NCBI GenBank assembly: GCA_905250025.1
Contig: CAJNOJ010000013.1
Coordinates: 310,001 to 374,000 of the forward strand
Direction: 5' to 3'
DNA: 64,000 nucleotides
From: Adineta ricciae
Taxonomy: Eukaryota > Rotifera > Eurotatoria > Adinetida > Adinetidae
Position numbers and translations under genes: made by a program. Shown here piece after piece: positions 50,230-61,536 of this stretch. Under the pieces are notes generated by a model. The model was not told where the DNA came from. It was given only the letters and a program-made list of their open reading frames with translations, and did no database searches. How positions within the stretch are numbered: the stretch's first letter is position 1; each line of letters opens with the position of its first letter.

Positions 50230-50487
50230 ATGGCTGGAACGTGCACGAAAATCTTATTGATATTCCTTAGTTTGATCATTCCACCACTTGCTGTATGGAT
50301 TGCAAGAGATAAAGTATGCAGTGGAACTGTTTCTATTAATATTCTCTTAACGTTACTTGGAATTGTAAGAATTCTCGGTTTTATTCTTATTGTATAAATG
50401 AATCATTTCTGTTTTTCTTTGTGTTCGAAGGTTCCTGGCACGATACATGCATGGATTGTCATTTGTTGCTGTAACAATCTTGGATGA
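50230..50487 (+). CDS. PMP3: PMP3/UPF0057 family small membrane proteolipid
   Basis: Two exons, 50230-50364 and 50431-50487, giving 63 aa. Two hydrophobic hairpin segments: ILLIFLSLIIPPLAVWIARD, with the family-defining Pro-Pro, and INILLTLLGIVPGTIHAWIV, where the conserved Pro-Gly-x-x-His-Ala is created by splicing. It ends in a Cys-rich CCCNNLG. Members in yeast, plants and invertebrates sit in the plasma membrane and affect membrane potential and salt tolerance. Without splicing, exon 1 reads on into a different C-terminus and the match is lost. The first in-frame ATG before the hydrophobic part is at 50230. Confidence 0.85.
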
Positions 50488-50709
50488 TTCTTTCGAAATG
50501 AAATATTCACGAAGTTCTTCGTTGAAAACACACAATAAATACTCTTTTTTTAATTATCATAGATCATTTTTTATTCATTAACGAAAGAGATGAAAGGAGC
50601 TTTGCCGATACGAGGCTTTTATTAGAACTCTATCGTTATATACATGCATATGTATGATCATTGAAGGATAATGCGAGAATATGTGAAATTAGCGGTGATA
50701 TACATCAAG

Positions 50710-53707
50710 TTAGCCATCTAGTTTTCCTTTCGAACGACTTCGTGATCGATGTAATGGACCCAAGAGCATGAGTTGACGTATGGACTTCTCGTTCGCATTT
50801 GCTTGTCGGTGGTCTTGTCGAATTTTCGTGAAATCAGCAATAATCTGTTTACATACAACAACAGAAAAACCAGATGTTTCTGCCGCTTTTTCTTCAAGAG
50901 ATTTGTTTGCTGTTGACTCTGTGGGTGGTTTCGCTTTCGATAAGATTGAACGTTGAGTCTTCTCGGTCGCTCGTGGACGATTATTATTTGTTTGTGGTTT
51001 CGTTACTTTTTTATCTGCAAAACGAACAGTAGGAGATGCGCCAAGATTGCTCACACTATGTGGACGATTGCGAGTGGACGGTTTTCCCACAGCAGCAGTA
51101 CTAGCACCATAATGAACACTGCGTTTATCATTCTTATCTGTTGACGATGACGTCGCCTCTTTTTCTTTCAGTTGAACTTCTGCTTTACCGTACAGAGATA
51201 TCTCATCTTTAAATGGCTGCCCTACAGAAATCATATCAAGTTTACCATTATTTTGTGGATCATTAGATGATCTTCTCGCAGCTGAACTTGAACTTCTCGA
51301 TCGTTTCAAGCGATGCATCGAATCTGTAATTTTCGAAACTGCACGTTTAACACTCCGAGTAAATGCTTGGAAATGACCACTGGGCGTTAGTGTCAACCAA
51401 GTATAAGTTGAATTCGACGATAATTGCGATTCCTCAATTAGACCAGCAGTAACAAGAACTTGAGCAACAGGACGCGATATTTGTAAGTCGTACTCATTCA
51501 AACGAAAACATGCAGCATATGACGGCTCCAGATCACTACGCATTTTACTCAGTGGAAGATGTGCATGGAAAGATCGAACAGCAACTTCACAGCCGTTTTC
51601 ACGTTGAAAATTAGCGCTTATTTTCTGAGCAGCCTCTTGTACTGCCGGATCATGTACGAATTTGAAGGAATCAGCTAACTGTTTGGCGGTGACGGTTTTA
51701 CCAGGCGCTGGTACAGGCCCTGCACCACTTTTACTGACCATATTTCCCCAGAAGAACTGATCACCAAAGAAGGGAACAATGATCGTTGGTTTTCCGGCGC
51801 GTAGACCAGCTGCAGTTGTACCTGCACCGCCATGATGACAAACAGCTGATACTAAAGAAAAAGTAGAGAGAGAGAGGAAGGAATGAGATGTCGAATGATC
51901 AAGTGCGTTTACCATGCTGAAACAACCAATCATGTGGACAATTGTCAATTTTCAAGATATTATCGGATAATTTATTTTTATCGACATCGAAGCCAGATAA
52001 TAGAGCTCGGTATCCCGTTTGTTCCAAGGCATCCAATACAACATGCAAAATTCGAGCTGAATCATGACCAGTAATAGAGCCAAAACCAATATAGATCGGC
52101 GGTGGATCTTTTTTCAGGAAACGCAGCAAATCGTCAGGCGGTTTATAATTTGTCGCAAGATTGAGAAAGAAAAATCCGGATACATCGATATGTGTGGGCC
52201 AATCCGAAGGTTTGGGGACAAGTGAAGGTGACCAACAGTAAGTGTGTGGAACATGCTCATCCATCATGATTCCAACAGCTTGGCGTGTATGCAAAAGAGG
52301 TAAACCAAGTGTGTCCTCACGGAACTCGTTGATAATGTTACGCATACAAGACCATGTCTAAACACAAAAGCGATTGTTTCAAAAGCGTATATCAATGCAC
52401 GGGTGACTCACCAATACTTCTACTAGATCGTATGATAACATATTGATTCTATCTATCGGCGCTCGATTGTAATCAACTTTAATGAACGGATGTGGAAATT
52501 GAATTGTCGGCGACCAAGGCATAGTGAATACGATGTGTAGTGGGATTTGCAACTTCTGTGCACAGTGTATATGACCGTACGATGGTGGATTTGCAATGAT
52601 TGCTTCAGCAACGAATGGTACACCTGTTTCATCGTCGTCTTCAATACATGCTTTCCATGTTGACGCAAGTATCTCACCGATTACGCGACGACTTTTCCCA
52701 ATATCACCAGCCACAATACTACTCACTGATGGAACAATTCCAGCGTTCTTCACCATGAACGACATCAGATCAGCAGGATCGCCCGCCAATGGATAGAACT
52801 CGATTCCGTTCTCTCGCACGAATTTCCTGAATGTTTCATGTGTAGCGAGACGAACTCGATGTCCACAAGCGAGCAATGCTTTGGCAAGAGCGATGAATGG
52901 TTGAACATCACCACGCGTACCAACGATCAGTATAACGATAGCCAGACGTGGTATAGGTCCATGGATCTCAGTTTTAACTTCAACAATCTTATCATGTTCG
53001 ATATTTTTTAAATGTTCTTTATCGTCATCGGGTGCCTGATCGTGATGATCATCATAGTCGATGCCATTCTTTTTCGCATGCTTTTTTAGTGCGTGAATAA
53101 AGAGTGCAATGAGTCCATCGGAATCGTCGAAGCTCGCAGCGTAATCAAGACGGTTGCCACGTAACTTTCTGGCTGAGTTTTCATGCAGATCATCGAGATC
53201 GATTTGACCGGCTAAACGTGATGGTAGAAGTAATCGAGCATGCAACCGAAGTCGATATCCTTGTTTCGAATAGATGACCAGCAGGTTATTGGAATCGCGG
53301 TTCAAATGTTGTGTCAAACAAATTGGTTGTGGGAGAGTACTCGAGAAGATTTCTTTTTCATTCAACCATACGATCACTGCAGGTATTTTGACACTGGACT
53401 CCTCGTCATTGTCTCTCTGATTGGTCGAAACGTATTCGAAATGCAGGTAAAATTGTTGATGAGAATCGTACTTTTTTCCTAAGTCAAACCTTTTCCTATA
53501 CCAATACGAAACACATGTGGAAGTAAATTTTTGTTGTAGCTTTTTATCATCGTGATGTGGCAATTGAATCTGTGTCCAATCTCGATCATCATATGATAGA
53601 GATATGAAATCCGGCTCGTAAGAAGATGTATTAGGTACGCGAGTATACCGCCAATCACTGTCAAGATTAATCGCTGTTGTTGTATCTGTATTATCGTGAT
53701 TCACCAT
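50710..53707 (-). CDS. Sterol-glucosyltransferase-like GT1/GT28 enzyme, copy 1
   Basis: Exons (minus) are 53707-52412, 52357-51913 and 51851-50710, giving 960 aa. Residues 1-180 resemble a GH2-type jelly-roll sugar-binding fold (DSDWRYTRV, DDRDWTQIQLPHHD, CVSYWYRKRFDLG, VIVWLNEKEIFSS, NNLLVIYSKQGYRL). The glycosyltransferase follows: IPRLAIVILIVGTRGDVQPF, the signature of UDP-glucose:sterol glucosyltransferases (fungal Atg26/UGT51, plant UGT80). Then come HRVRLATHETFRKFV, YCWSPSLVPKPSDWP, PIYIGFGSITG and the donor-binding VSAVCHHGGAGTTAAGL with PFFGDQFFWG. The C-terminus (about residues 700-960) is a long Ser/Lys/Arg-rich tail lacking the membrane-targeting-like segment of copy 2. It is a likely cytosolic enzyme acting on membrane sterols; substrate unproven. 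Tandem with copy 2, with strongly uneven similarity. Confidence 0.88.
52553..52921. repeat. 369-bp tract about 99% identical to 56224-56592 (copy 1)
   Basis: By eye only four substitutions, all apparently synonymous, and no gaps. It covers the start of the glycosyltransferase domain in exon 1. Adjoining sequence of the two genes diverges much more. Copies are 3,671 bp apart in direct orientation. Confidence 0.85.
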
Positions 53708-54214
53708 TTCTTTCGTTGTCTAATGTAAAAAGAAAAGAAAAGTTCCCGACTACTTTCTACTATATATACAAAAACATTCGAGAAAGAATGATTCCAATGT
53801 AAATAATACGATTCACGCTTTCTGCTCCATAGATCTGTGAGAAAAAAAGACATTTGATTGTAAAGTAAATGTTAAGTTCTCTTTCTTTTGTTGATTCTCG
53901 TAACGTTGCTATACACATGCGCACACGCTTGGTGATCAAGCAACGAACTATTAAGAGGTTATAAAAGATCAAAATGCAAATGTATTTAAAGAATAAATTT
54001 TAAAGTCACAATTCAGGTTGTTCATCGTTATTGGATGATGAATATTCTAAGAGCTTCCGGTAATTATTATTGTATATAGAACTGTATTTTTAATTTTCAA
54101 AATTGAAATTGTGTTTATCTGCACATTAATTTAGGAGAAACAAGAAGCACAAAACAAAACAACGATTATAAAATAGGCTCTATCAGAATCTACAGGAAAG
54201 GAGAGAAAAGAAAA
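53708..54214. other. Spacer between the two glucosyltransferase genes
   Basis: About 500 bp with the promoter side of copy 1 and the 3' flank of copy 2. No coding exon, repeat or RNA gene was seen. Confidence 0.4.
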
Positions 54215-57200
54215 CTAATGAGGTGCCGCAGAATGGCTACGTTGTCGTTGAAAAAGATGTTTCTTTAATTTGTGACTCTTCTTCGTTTCCTTCGAATTTT
54301 CATGTTCGTTGATTGATGACGAGGATGATCGCGTGCTGTGGTCATATTTAATACGTTCAAATTCTGTGAGAATTTGTTTACACACTTCGATTTGTAAGCC
54401 AGATAGTAATGACGCTTGACCTTCAGGCGAACTTTCTTTGGTAGTCATCGATGAACCTGACGATGATCGTCGATGTCCCGGAGTGAATACGGACAATCGA
54501 CCATCTGAATTGGAACTTCTATGGTGTGATAAGTGTTTGGCTTCAGCATAAATACCTCGACCAAGCCAAGTTAATGAGGCGAGTGTACCGACAACTGGTT
54601 TAATAACAACATTTGGTATAGCAATAGCAGCACCTGCTGCTCCACCTAACACACCGTGCCTTTCGTAACCTGTTCGGGGTTTATTGACAAGTCCTGTTAC
54701 ACCGTCTTTAAATCCATGCCATATAGAATGTTCAGCTGCTCGAGCACCAGAATTAAAGTCTTCGACCTGTGGTCGTTTGCGTTTATCTGAATCTGAATAC
54801 GGATCATATAACTTTGGTAAGCGTTCCAGTGCATCCGTGATTTCGCCATAAAATGAAAGACAACCGATATATACGTGTCCAATGCTTTTTCCTACACCCC
54901 TCACAATACTTTCTGCACCGTCTAATGTACCTGTTGTTAAACTGTTCGAGCCAGCTGCTCGTCTTAGACCTTGTGCTGTATCGATAAATAAACTTGTTAA
55001 TGCTTTATGACCATGTTTCATAAAACCGTGTATGGGTAAATGTGGTCGACCATCATATGTTGCTGCATACCAATCACGAGTTGCTAATGGTGTTAAATCA
55101 GATTCTTTGATTGCCCCTGCGGAAATCAGTACTTGAGCAACAGGACGCGATATTTGTAAGTCGTACTCATTCAAACGAAAACATGCAGCAAATGACGATT
55201 CCAGATCACTGCGCATTTTGCTCAGTGGAAGATGTGCATGGAAAGATTGAACAGCTGCCGCACAGCCATTCTCATTTTGGAAAGCAACTCGTAATTCATT
55301 TGCAGCGGTACGCGTACCTGGTTCGTGCGCTATTTTGAATGCTTCAATTAAGTCCTTCGAATTCAAACGCTTGCCAGGAATTGGCTGTGGCCCAGCATTA
55401 CTTTTATTAATCATATTTCCCCAGAAGAACTGATCACCAAAGAAGGGAACAATGATCGTTGGTTTTCCGGCGCGTAGACCAGCTGCAGTTGTACCTGCAC
55501 CGCCATGATGACAAACAGCTGATACTAAAGAAAAAATAGAGCGAGAGGAAGGAATGAGATGTCGAATGATCAAGTGCGTTTACCATGCTGAAACAACCAA
55601 TCATGTGGACAGTTACCAATGACGAACACATTCTCGCGTAATTTTTCGCCCTCATTTGCTAAACCAGATATTATTGCTCGATATCCTGTAGCATCCAGTG
55701 CTTCTAATATTATTTTTAAGATACGTCGAGGATCATGGCCAGTAATGGAACCAAAACCAATGTAGATAGGAGGATCACCTTTTTCTAAAAACTCCATCAG
55801 ATCCTCCGGTGGCTTGTAATTTGTTGCTAAATCAAGAAAGAAAAATCCTGATATATCAATGTAGTCAGGCCAATCGACTGGTTTGGGAACAAGTGAAGGT
55901 GACCAACAATATGTAAAAGGAACGTGTTCATCAATCAGTAAACGAACAGCTTGTCGTGTATGTAATGGAGACAAACCGAGAACATCTTTACGAAATTCGT
56001 TAATCAGATCACGCATACCTGTCCATGTCTAAATACGGATACGACAGAACAAGTGTTAACAGCAATTATCTGTGATACTTACTAACATTTCAAGAATATC
56101 GTATGATAATACATTGATCGTATCTTTAGGACTGAATTCATAATCAACTTTAACAAATGGATGAGGAAATTGTGTTGTTGGCGACCATGGCATGGTAAAG
56201 ATCATATGCAATGGTATTTGCAGCTTCTGTGCACAGTGTATATGACCGTACGATGGTGGATTTGCAATGATTGCTTCAGCAACGAATGGTACACCTGTTT
56301 CATCGTCGTCTTCAATACATGCTTTCCATGTTGACGCAAGTATCTCGCCGATTACGCGACGACTTTTCCCAACATCACCAGCCACAATACTACTCACTGA
56401 TGGAACAATTCCAGCGTTCTTCACCATGAACGACATCAGATCAGCAGGATCACCCGCCAATGGATAGAACTCGATTCCGTTTTCTCGCACGAATTTCCTG
56501 AATGTTTCATGTGTAGCGAGACGAACTCGATGTCCACAAGCGAGCAATGCTTTGGCAAGAGCGATGAATGGTTGAACATCACCACGCGTACCGACGATAA
56601 GCATTAGAATGGCTACACGTGGTACTGGACCTGTTTCTAATATCGTTTCCATAGTAGATTGTCCAGTACCAGTCGCATGTTCACATACACTATCCTCATT
56701 TGCATGGAATGTGCTTTTCAAAATATCTTTATTTTTATGTCGAAACGAGTCAATGAAGACATTGATTAGTCCGTCAGCATCATTGAAACTGGCTGTGTAA
56801 TCCAATAACTGTCGTCGGCTTCTCGGTGTGGACTGATTAACATCATCGTAGTTGACTTGACCAACACATACGCGTGGCATACATATTCGAGCATTCAATG
56901 AAAGTGTATGACCTTCTGTTAAATAAATAACGAGAAAATTATCTGCATCGATTTGTAAATCATTCGTTAACTCGATCGGCTTTGACAAAGTACCCGAATA
57001 GCTTTTCTTTTCATTTAACCAAACCGTAGCTGAAGGTATTTTGTTGTCTTCACTTTCGTCGTCGTTTCCGGTTTCGATCGGATTGAAATGCAAATAAATA
57101 TGTTGTTGATGATCAGGTTTGTTTCTCCACTCGAATTTTTTACGATAACAGACAGGACATGATAGCTTGACAGTATCTTGATGTGGTAAATCGATCGATT

Positions 57201-57339
57201 CCCACGATTGATCATTGTAATTCTTTGAAATAAATTCTTCATTCGTTTGAGCCTTCGTTAAACGAAGAAACTTCCAATCGCGATCAAAATGTACAACAAG
57301 CGTTGATTCTTTATCATCATTACTACTAATCGTTGTCAT
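54215..57339 (-). CDS. Sterol-glucosyltransferase-like GT1/GT28 enzyme, copy 2
   Basis: Exons (minus) are 57339-56083, 56028-55584 and 55524-54215, giving 1003 aa. Both intron positions and phases match copy 1, and exon 2 is 445 nt in both. The same N-terminal jelly-roll-like domain is present (FDRDWKFLRL, NDQSWESIDLPHQD, ATVWLNEKKSYSG, DNFLVIYLTEGHTL). The transferase domain has VPRVAILMLIVGTRGDVQPF, YCWSPSLVPKPVDWP, PIYIGFGSITGHD, CHHGGAGTTAAGLRAGKP and FFGDQFFWGN. The C-terminal region (about 720-920) adds GFKDGVTGLVNKPRTGYERH and AGAAIAIPNVVIKPVVGTLA. This is a Gly/Ala-rich pattern like that of VPS13/ATG2 C-termini and of fungal sterol glucosyltransferases, suggesting membrane association. 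A basic Ser-rich tail follows. The catalytic His in CHHGGAG is intact in both copies. Confidence 0.9.
56224..56592. repeat. 369-bp tract about 99% identical to 52553-52921 (copy 2)
   Basis: Second copy of the tract, in exon 1 of glucosyltransferase copy 2. A separate tract spanning exon 3, intron 2 and exon 2 (55412-55611 against 51739-51940) is also nearly identical, intron included. Confidence 0.85.
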
Positions 57340-57730
57340 GTTATTGTCGAAATAAATAACGAAAATGAAATTTTTACATCGACAGGAAAAAAAGCACGAT
57401 ATCTGCCGGTAGATGATGAGTAATCAGAAAAATGTGTCGCCAGAAAGAAAATTGTTGCCGAACTGATAGAGAAAAAAAACATGCTTTTCATCTTAGTCAC
57501 ATTGGATCATAAACGCATTTTTCTTCTCTTTTCCCCTCCCATCAGTCTGCCAAAGCGGCTCTTTTTTTCTTTCCTTTCTTTCTTTTCTCTCGAATATGTC
57601 GACAATACTAGAACTAAATTTATTCATCCGAGAAGCGTACGACAGAAGAAAAAGACGGATGAAGAGAACGAACTAATGTCTGTGTACTATCGCAGATCAA
57701 TGAACAACTACTTTCATGATGCTTTTTGTT
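57340..57730. other. Spacer between glucosyltransferase copy 2 and the K2P gene
   Basis: About 390 bp, including a T/C-rich stretch at 57560-57590. A plus-strand frame at 57481-57768 overlaps the K2P 3' end and has no features; it is taken as chance. Confidence 0.4.
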
Positions 57731-58957
57731 CTATGTCTTTGTTGTTGATGGTAAAGACAGATGAATAATACCAAGACGTTGCAAAAGTTTCCTCTTCATT
57801 CGATCGATATCTTCCTGAATTAATCGGAAACTCATCGCTGTCAGCAAGACTCCAAACAATAAATATACAGCACAAAGAATCGATCTTCCACTACGATGAC
57901 TAATTGTACTTTCCCCAGGAACGAAATCTCCGAAGCCAATGGTTGTAAACGTAATAAATGAAAAATAAGCACCATCGATATACGACCATCCTTCCCATGT
58001 CGCGAAAAGAATCGAGCCGGCCAAAAGATAAAGAATTAATAATGCAATTGGCACGTAGAATGGAACTTTCTTTCGTCCATAATCCTATAAAGATATTCTA
58101 TTCGCTTAAATACTGACACACTTGTTTTAGGAACATTCAACCCACTTTTCTGCCCAACGGGAGTCTTTTACTTTTCATATGTCGGAAACATTGTTTCAGC
58201 CGGCGATAATATTTCGTTACAATCGATGCTAACGATTCGCCAACTAATTTTATCCATGAGACGACTAATAATATACCTATCAGTGCATCTAAGAAACAAA
58301 CGCGATAGACAGAAGAATCCGGTGAAGATCATCCTTACATATAACAGTAAATATTTTTCCCCATGCTGTTTTGGGCGAAATGTTTCCATAGCCAATTGTC
58401 GTAACAAGAGTTGCAGCATAAAGTATAGCCGTGGAATAGGTCCATTTATAGACAAACTTATCAACAGATACATGTTGGGCAGTTAAACGTAAAGTCATCT
58501 GTTCGATTTCGAATGCCGTTCGATTGTCAAGTAGACTAGCTGCGTGATCATTTAAATAAATGTAATTGGTCGAGTTTTTGTTATCCCATCGCCATTGACG
58601 ATAAGCCTCTTCGAAATTCTCTTTCAATTGCTGATTTAACAAATCCACAGCATAGACACGAATATCCTCATAAGTTTTGTGAATAATTTCTTTTCGCTCA
58701 TCGTCTTTCTTCAAATAATACTGTGATTCGATGTAGGCAAAAAAGACACCACCTAATATGACATAAATAACAACGGATAGTAATAAACTTAATTGATGCA
58801 ATATATATCGAAGGAATAAACATTGACATTGATTACAGGTACCTGAAATAGTTGCGCCGTGCAAACAAGAGATGAATCCACAATTTATACCTGGCTGAAT
58901 GAGATGAATATCTCCATCTTTATCGAATCCAAGTAGTGGTGTTCTTCGAATATACAT
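57731..58957 (-). CDS. Two-pore-domain potassium channel (K2P/TWIK-TASK type)
   Basis: Sets background potassium conductance. Exons (minus) are 58957-58339, 58288-58146 and 58084-57731, giving 371 aa. M1 is LSLLLSVVIYVILGGVFFAY. The long M1-P1 extracellular cap contains NKNSTNYI and LLDNRTAF with N-glycosylation sites. The first pore helix and filter read AATLVTTIGYGNISPKT. The splice at 58339/58288 gives KIFTVIYALIGILLVV (M2), the classical K2P join. The second pore reads YFSFITFTTIGFGDFVPG, and M4 is ILCAVYLLFGVLLTAM. Both filters are intact. The ATG at 58957 is the first in frame after an upstream stop; an earlier noncanonical start or upstream exon cannot be excluded. The 3' splice site at 58085 follows a GTGGGT donor, which is weak but required by the reading frame. 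Confidence 0.9.
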
Positions 58958-61137
58958 TAGTATACGTCGTGTTCGATTATTAATCAAGAACAATGATCAT
59001 TCCATGGCACCTTTGATCATATAGACGATCATTGTCTTCCTAATTATCTACTGTTTGTGATCAGTGAAGATTGTAAGTCAACCATCTGTTCCATATTTTT
59101 CCCTTCAAGATAAACTTGTATTGAATGTGATTGATAGACATCGAACATTGAAACGACCAACAATTGATTTTACTCAGCATTATTTGATATACGGTACGTT
59201 TTTACATCAGAGAGGATTATGCGTTATTATTCATAGTATGATCTCATGCATGAAATATAATTTGGATGAAAAATCATCACATTAGATCGCCTACGACAAT
59301 GGCATTTGTTGTTGTTGATAAATGAAAGTGTTCAGCCTAGTCATCAGTAATTGTGAATGAGTTGAAGTGTATAGCTGACAGAAATGTTGTTTAATAGGCT
59401 TGCCATTTTGATGAAAATCGCACATCAACAAAGTAAATGTCACGTGAAATAATTTCTTTTCAAATTTAGTTATCATTCAAAGTAAATAAAACTATTTGAT
59501 ATATTTCGATGTCAAACCTTGTGAAAGAAAAATTGGATACATATTGTTAATCTTTAAGGAATTTCTCGCCGAAAGCTTAATATATTCCGTGAACCAATTG
59601 TACTTTATATTATTGCGTTATAAATAAACTTATGTTTCCTACATCTCCTTTATTCTCGTTATTAACACACCTTTCTGAGGATCACCATCAGTTGCCCCCA
59701 GATTTTCAATCGAACGCTTTCATCGGGACATCGACTTGTGATTAAGTGCATGAATCGATATAAATGATTATCTTTTGTCAAAAACTGACAAGCAAGAACA
59801 TGTACAAGGCGTTAATAGAAGTGATTGTCACGCACACGACACGTCAACAAAACTCTCAGTTAATCCAGATTGCATGTATGTAATCTAATTGGAGTGTAGC
59901 AAGAGTAGAGGAAATCAGCGGAAGTAGTCTTGGTGAAATTTAGTGATGAACGGAATCTACTTGGCAAAATTAGGTACCATATGTTCGAAAGGTGATTTTT
60001 AACACTCACTGCTCTCAATCTGAACTGTGAATCGTGAGTAGATTTCATAGAACTCCTCCCTTATAACTCTAATACTCTCGGCCTGTACTTTTTGACTTGT
60101 GCAAACTCATCGTCGTACAGAGCAAGAATACAGTTTGAGGATAGTGTTTTCGGCATTAATGAAGTGTGCGAGAAGACATATCCGATCAAATAAATTCGTG
60201 TGTACTCTTATCTTATTTGACAATTACGAAAACATTTGTTCGAGTATAGAATATCACATTCTGACACATACCTGCCATCAACAGCAAAATTAAACATTCA
60301 CGTATATATTTCCATGATGGCAAAGGCGGTGCTTTAGGTACATCCAACACATGAGATCATTCTATTCTCCACGAAACTAACCGTTCCGTCTCAAAATACA
60401 CATTTCTGTGATCTGTTATGACAGCATCAGAATGAAGTTGACAAAACCTATTAGATCGCTTGATTATATTATTCATTAATTAAGTCAAGCGTAATACTAT
60501 CTGCGAAATCACTGACTCTTTAGCTGGCAAAACCAGATACGAAAGCTTTGAGTACTTTTATTCAGTTTTTCCTTGATATACCTCTCAACTGACTGTGCGT
60601 CTCGATAGATCTGATTATGTATTCATAAGTTTTGAAACGAGTTCTTGCGAGCCGTCGTCTATCCTAGATCAAAAGAACATTTCCATAGTGACCTACATGA
60701 CTTTTTTAGCTTTCGTTTGTTCGCCTTTGTCAAATATGCCAGGCCAAGTGTAACACAAAAAGAAACATCGTATTGTAAGAACGTTTTTTAATTAATATTT
60801 TATCGTCTACTTTATGTGTAAAGAGTCGCTGATATACATCGACTTTGATTTCAATCATTTAATATTGATATGCGCCGTGTAAAAATGGAATTTTTTTATT
60901 GTAGACATTGTTACTCGATACACGGATTTTCATTATTATATCTGTTATCTCTCCAAGATGGAAGCAGTTGCATTACATAACAAATATTGGATGTTCTTTA
61001 CCTTGATATGTCTTTTACATTTAAATTCCTGAAAGAATATTTTTCGTGAGAAGAATCGAATACCATATTCAGGTTATTTTAGTTGCTTTTTAAGACAAAT
61101 CCTTATCAACACATAAAAAATGGTAGAACCTTTATCT
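58958..61137. other. Intergenic, about 2.2 kb, nothing recognised
   Basis: Upstream of the K2P gene and downstream of the small membrane-protein gene. Frames at 59064-59285, 59860-60048 and 60099-60293 lack domains or splice support. No repeat family or RNA gene was recognised. Confidence 0.4.
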
Positions 61138-61536
61138 CTACGACGGTTCGAGTTGATCGACTAGCTCTTGGCCATACGTTTCGTCAGTGTCTCTATTGAT
61201 TGTATCAAGCCGTATAACAATTTCTTTGTCTACCGGTAGTACATTTTCGCTAATATCAGCCACTGCTATTTGAATAGAATCGTTATTACGAATATTCGTG
61301 TTTATATAAAACATCGTTTGTCCATATTTATTAGTATAAGACTCTGCGTGATAATCGTCTGCCGTATTGAGTTGAACAGAAACATTTGCCAGTGCATTCC
61401 AACGATAATCCACAATGGTGACTAGGAATGTCCGTCGTCGAACACTCACTAACTGGTCGTAGAAGATGCCAAAGAAAAGTATTACGATTAATATAATGAT
61501 GATAGTAATTTTTAATTGTCGATAGACTTTATACAT
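61138..61536 (-). CDS. Small single-pass membrane protein, hypothetical
   Basis: Single exon, 132 aa from the ATG at 61536 (a TTG three codons upstream is less likely). The N-terminus is a short basic stretch (MYKVYRQLK) and one strong hydrophobic segment (ITIIIILIVILFFGIFY), giving a type II orientation. About 75 extracytoplasmic residues follow that look like a beta-sandwich: TFLVTIVDYRWNALANVSV, then YTNKYGQTMFYIN. This is the V-D-x-x-x-x-x-L-x-x-V-x-V then T-x-x-x-G pattern of carboxypeptidase-regulatory or bacterial Ig-like domains. The C-terminus is acidic. The strongest evidence for a real gene is this ordered layout. No function is proposed. Confidence 0.5.
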   Translation of the reverse strand: MYKVYRQLKITIIIILIVILFFGIFYDQLVSVRRRTFLVTIVDYRWNALANVSVQLNTADDYHAESYTNKYGQTMFYINTNIRNNDSIQIAVADISENVLPVDKEIVIRLDTINRDTDETYGQELVDQLEPS

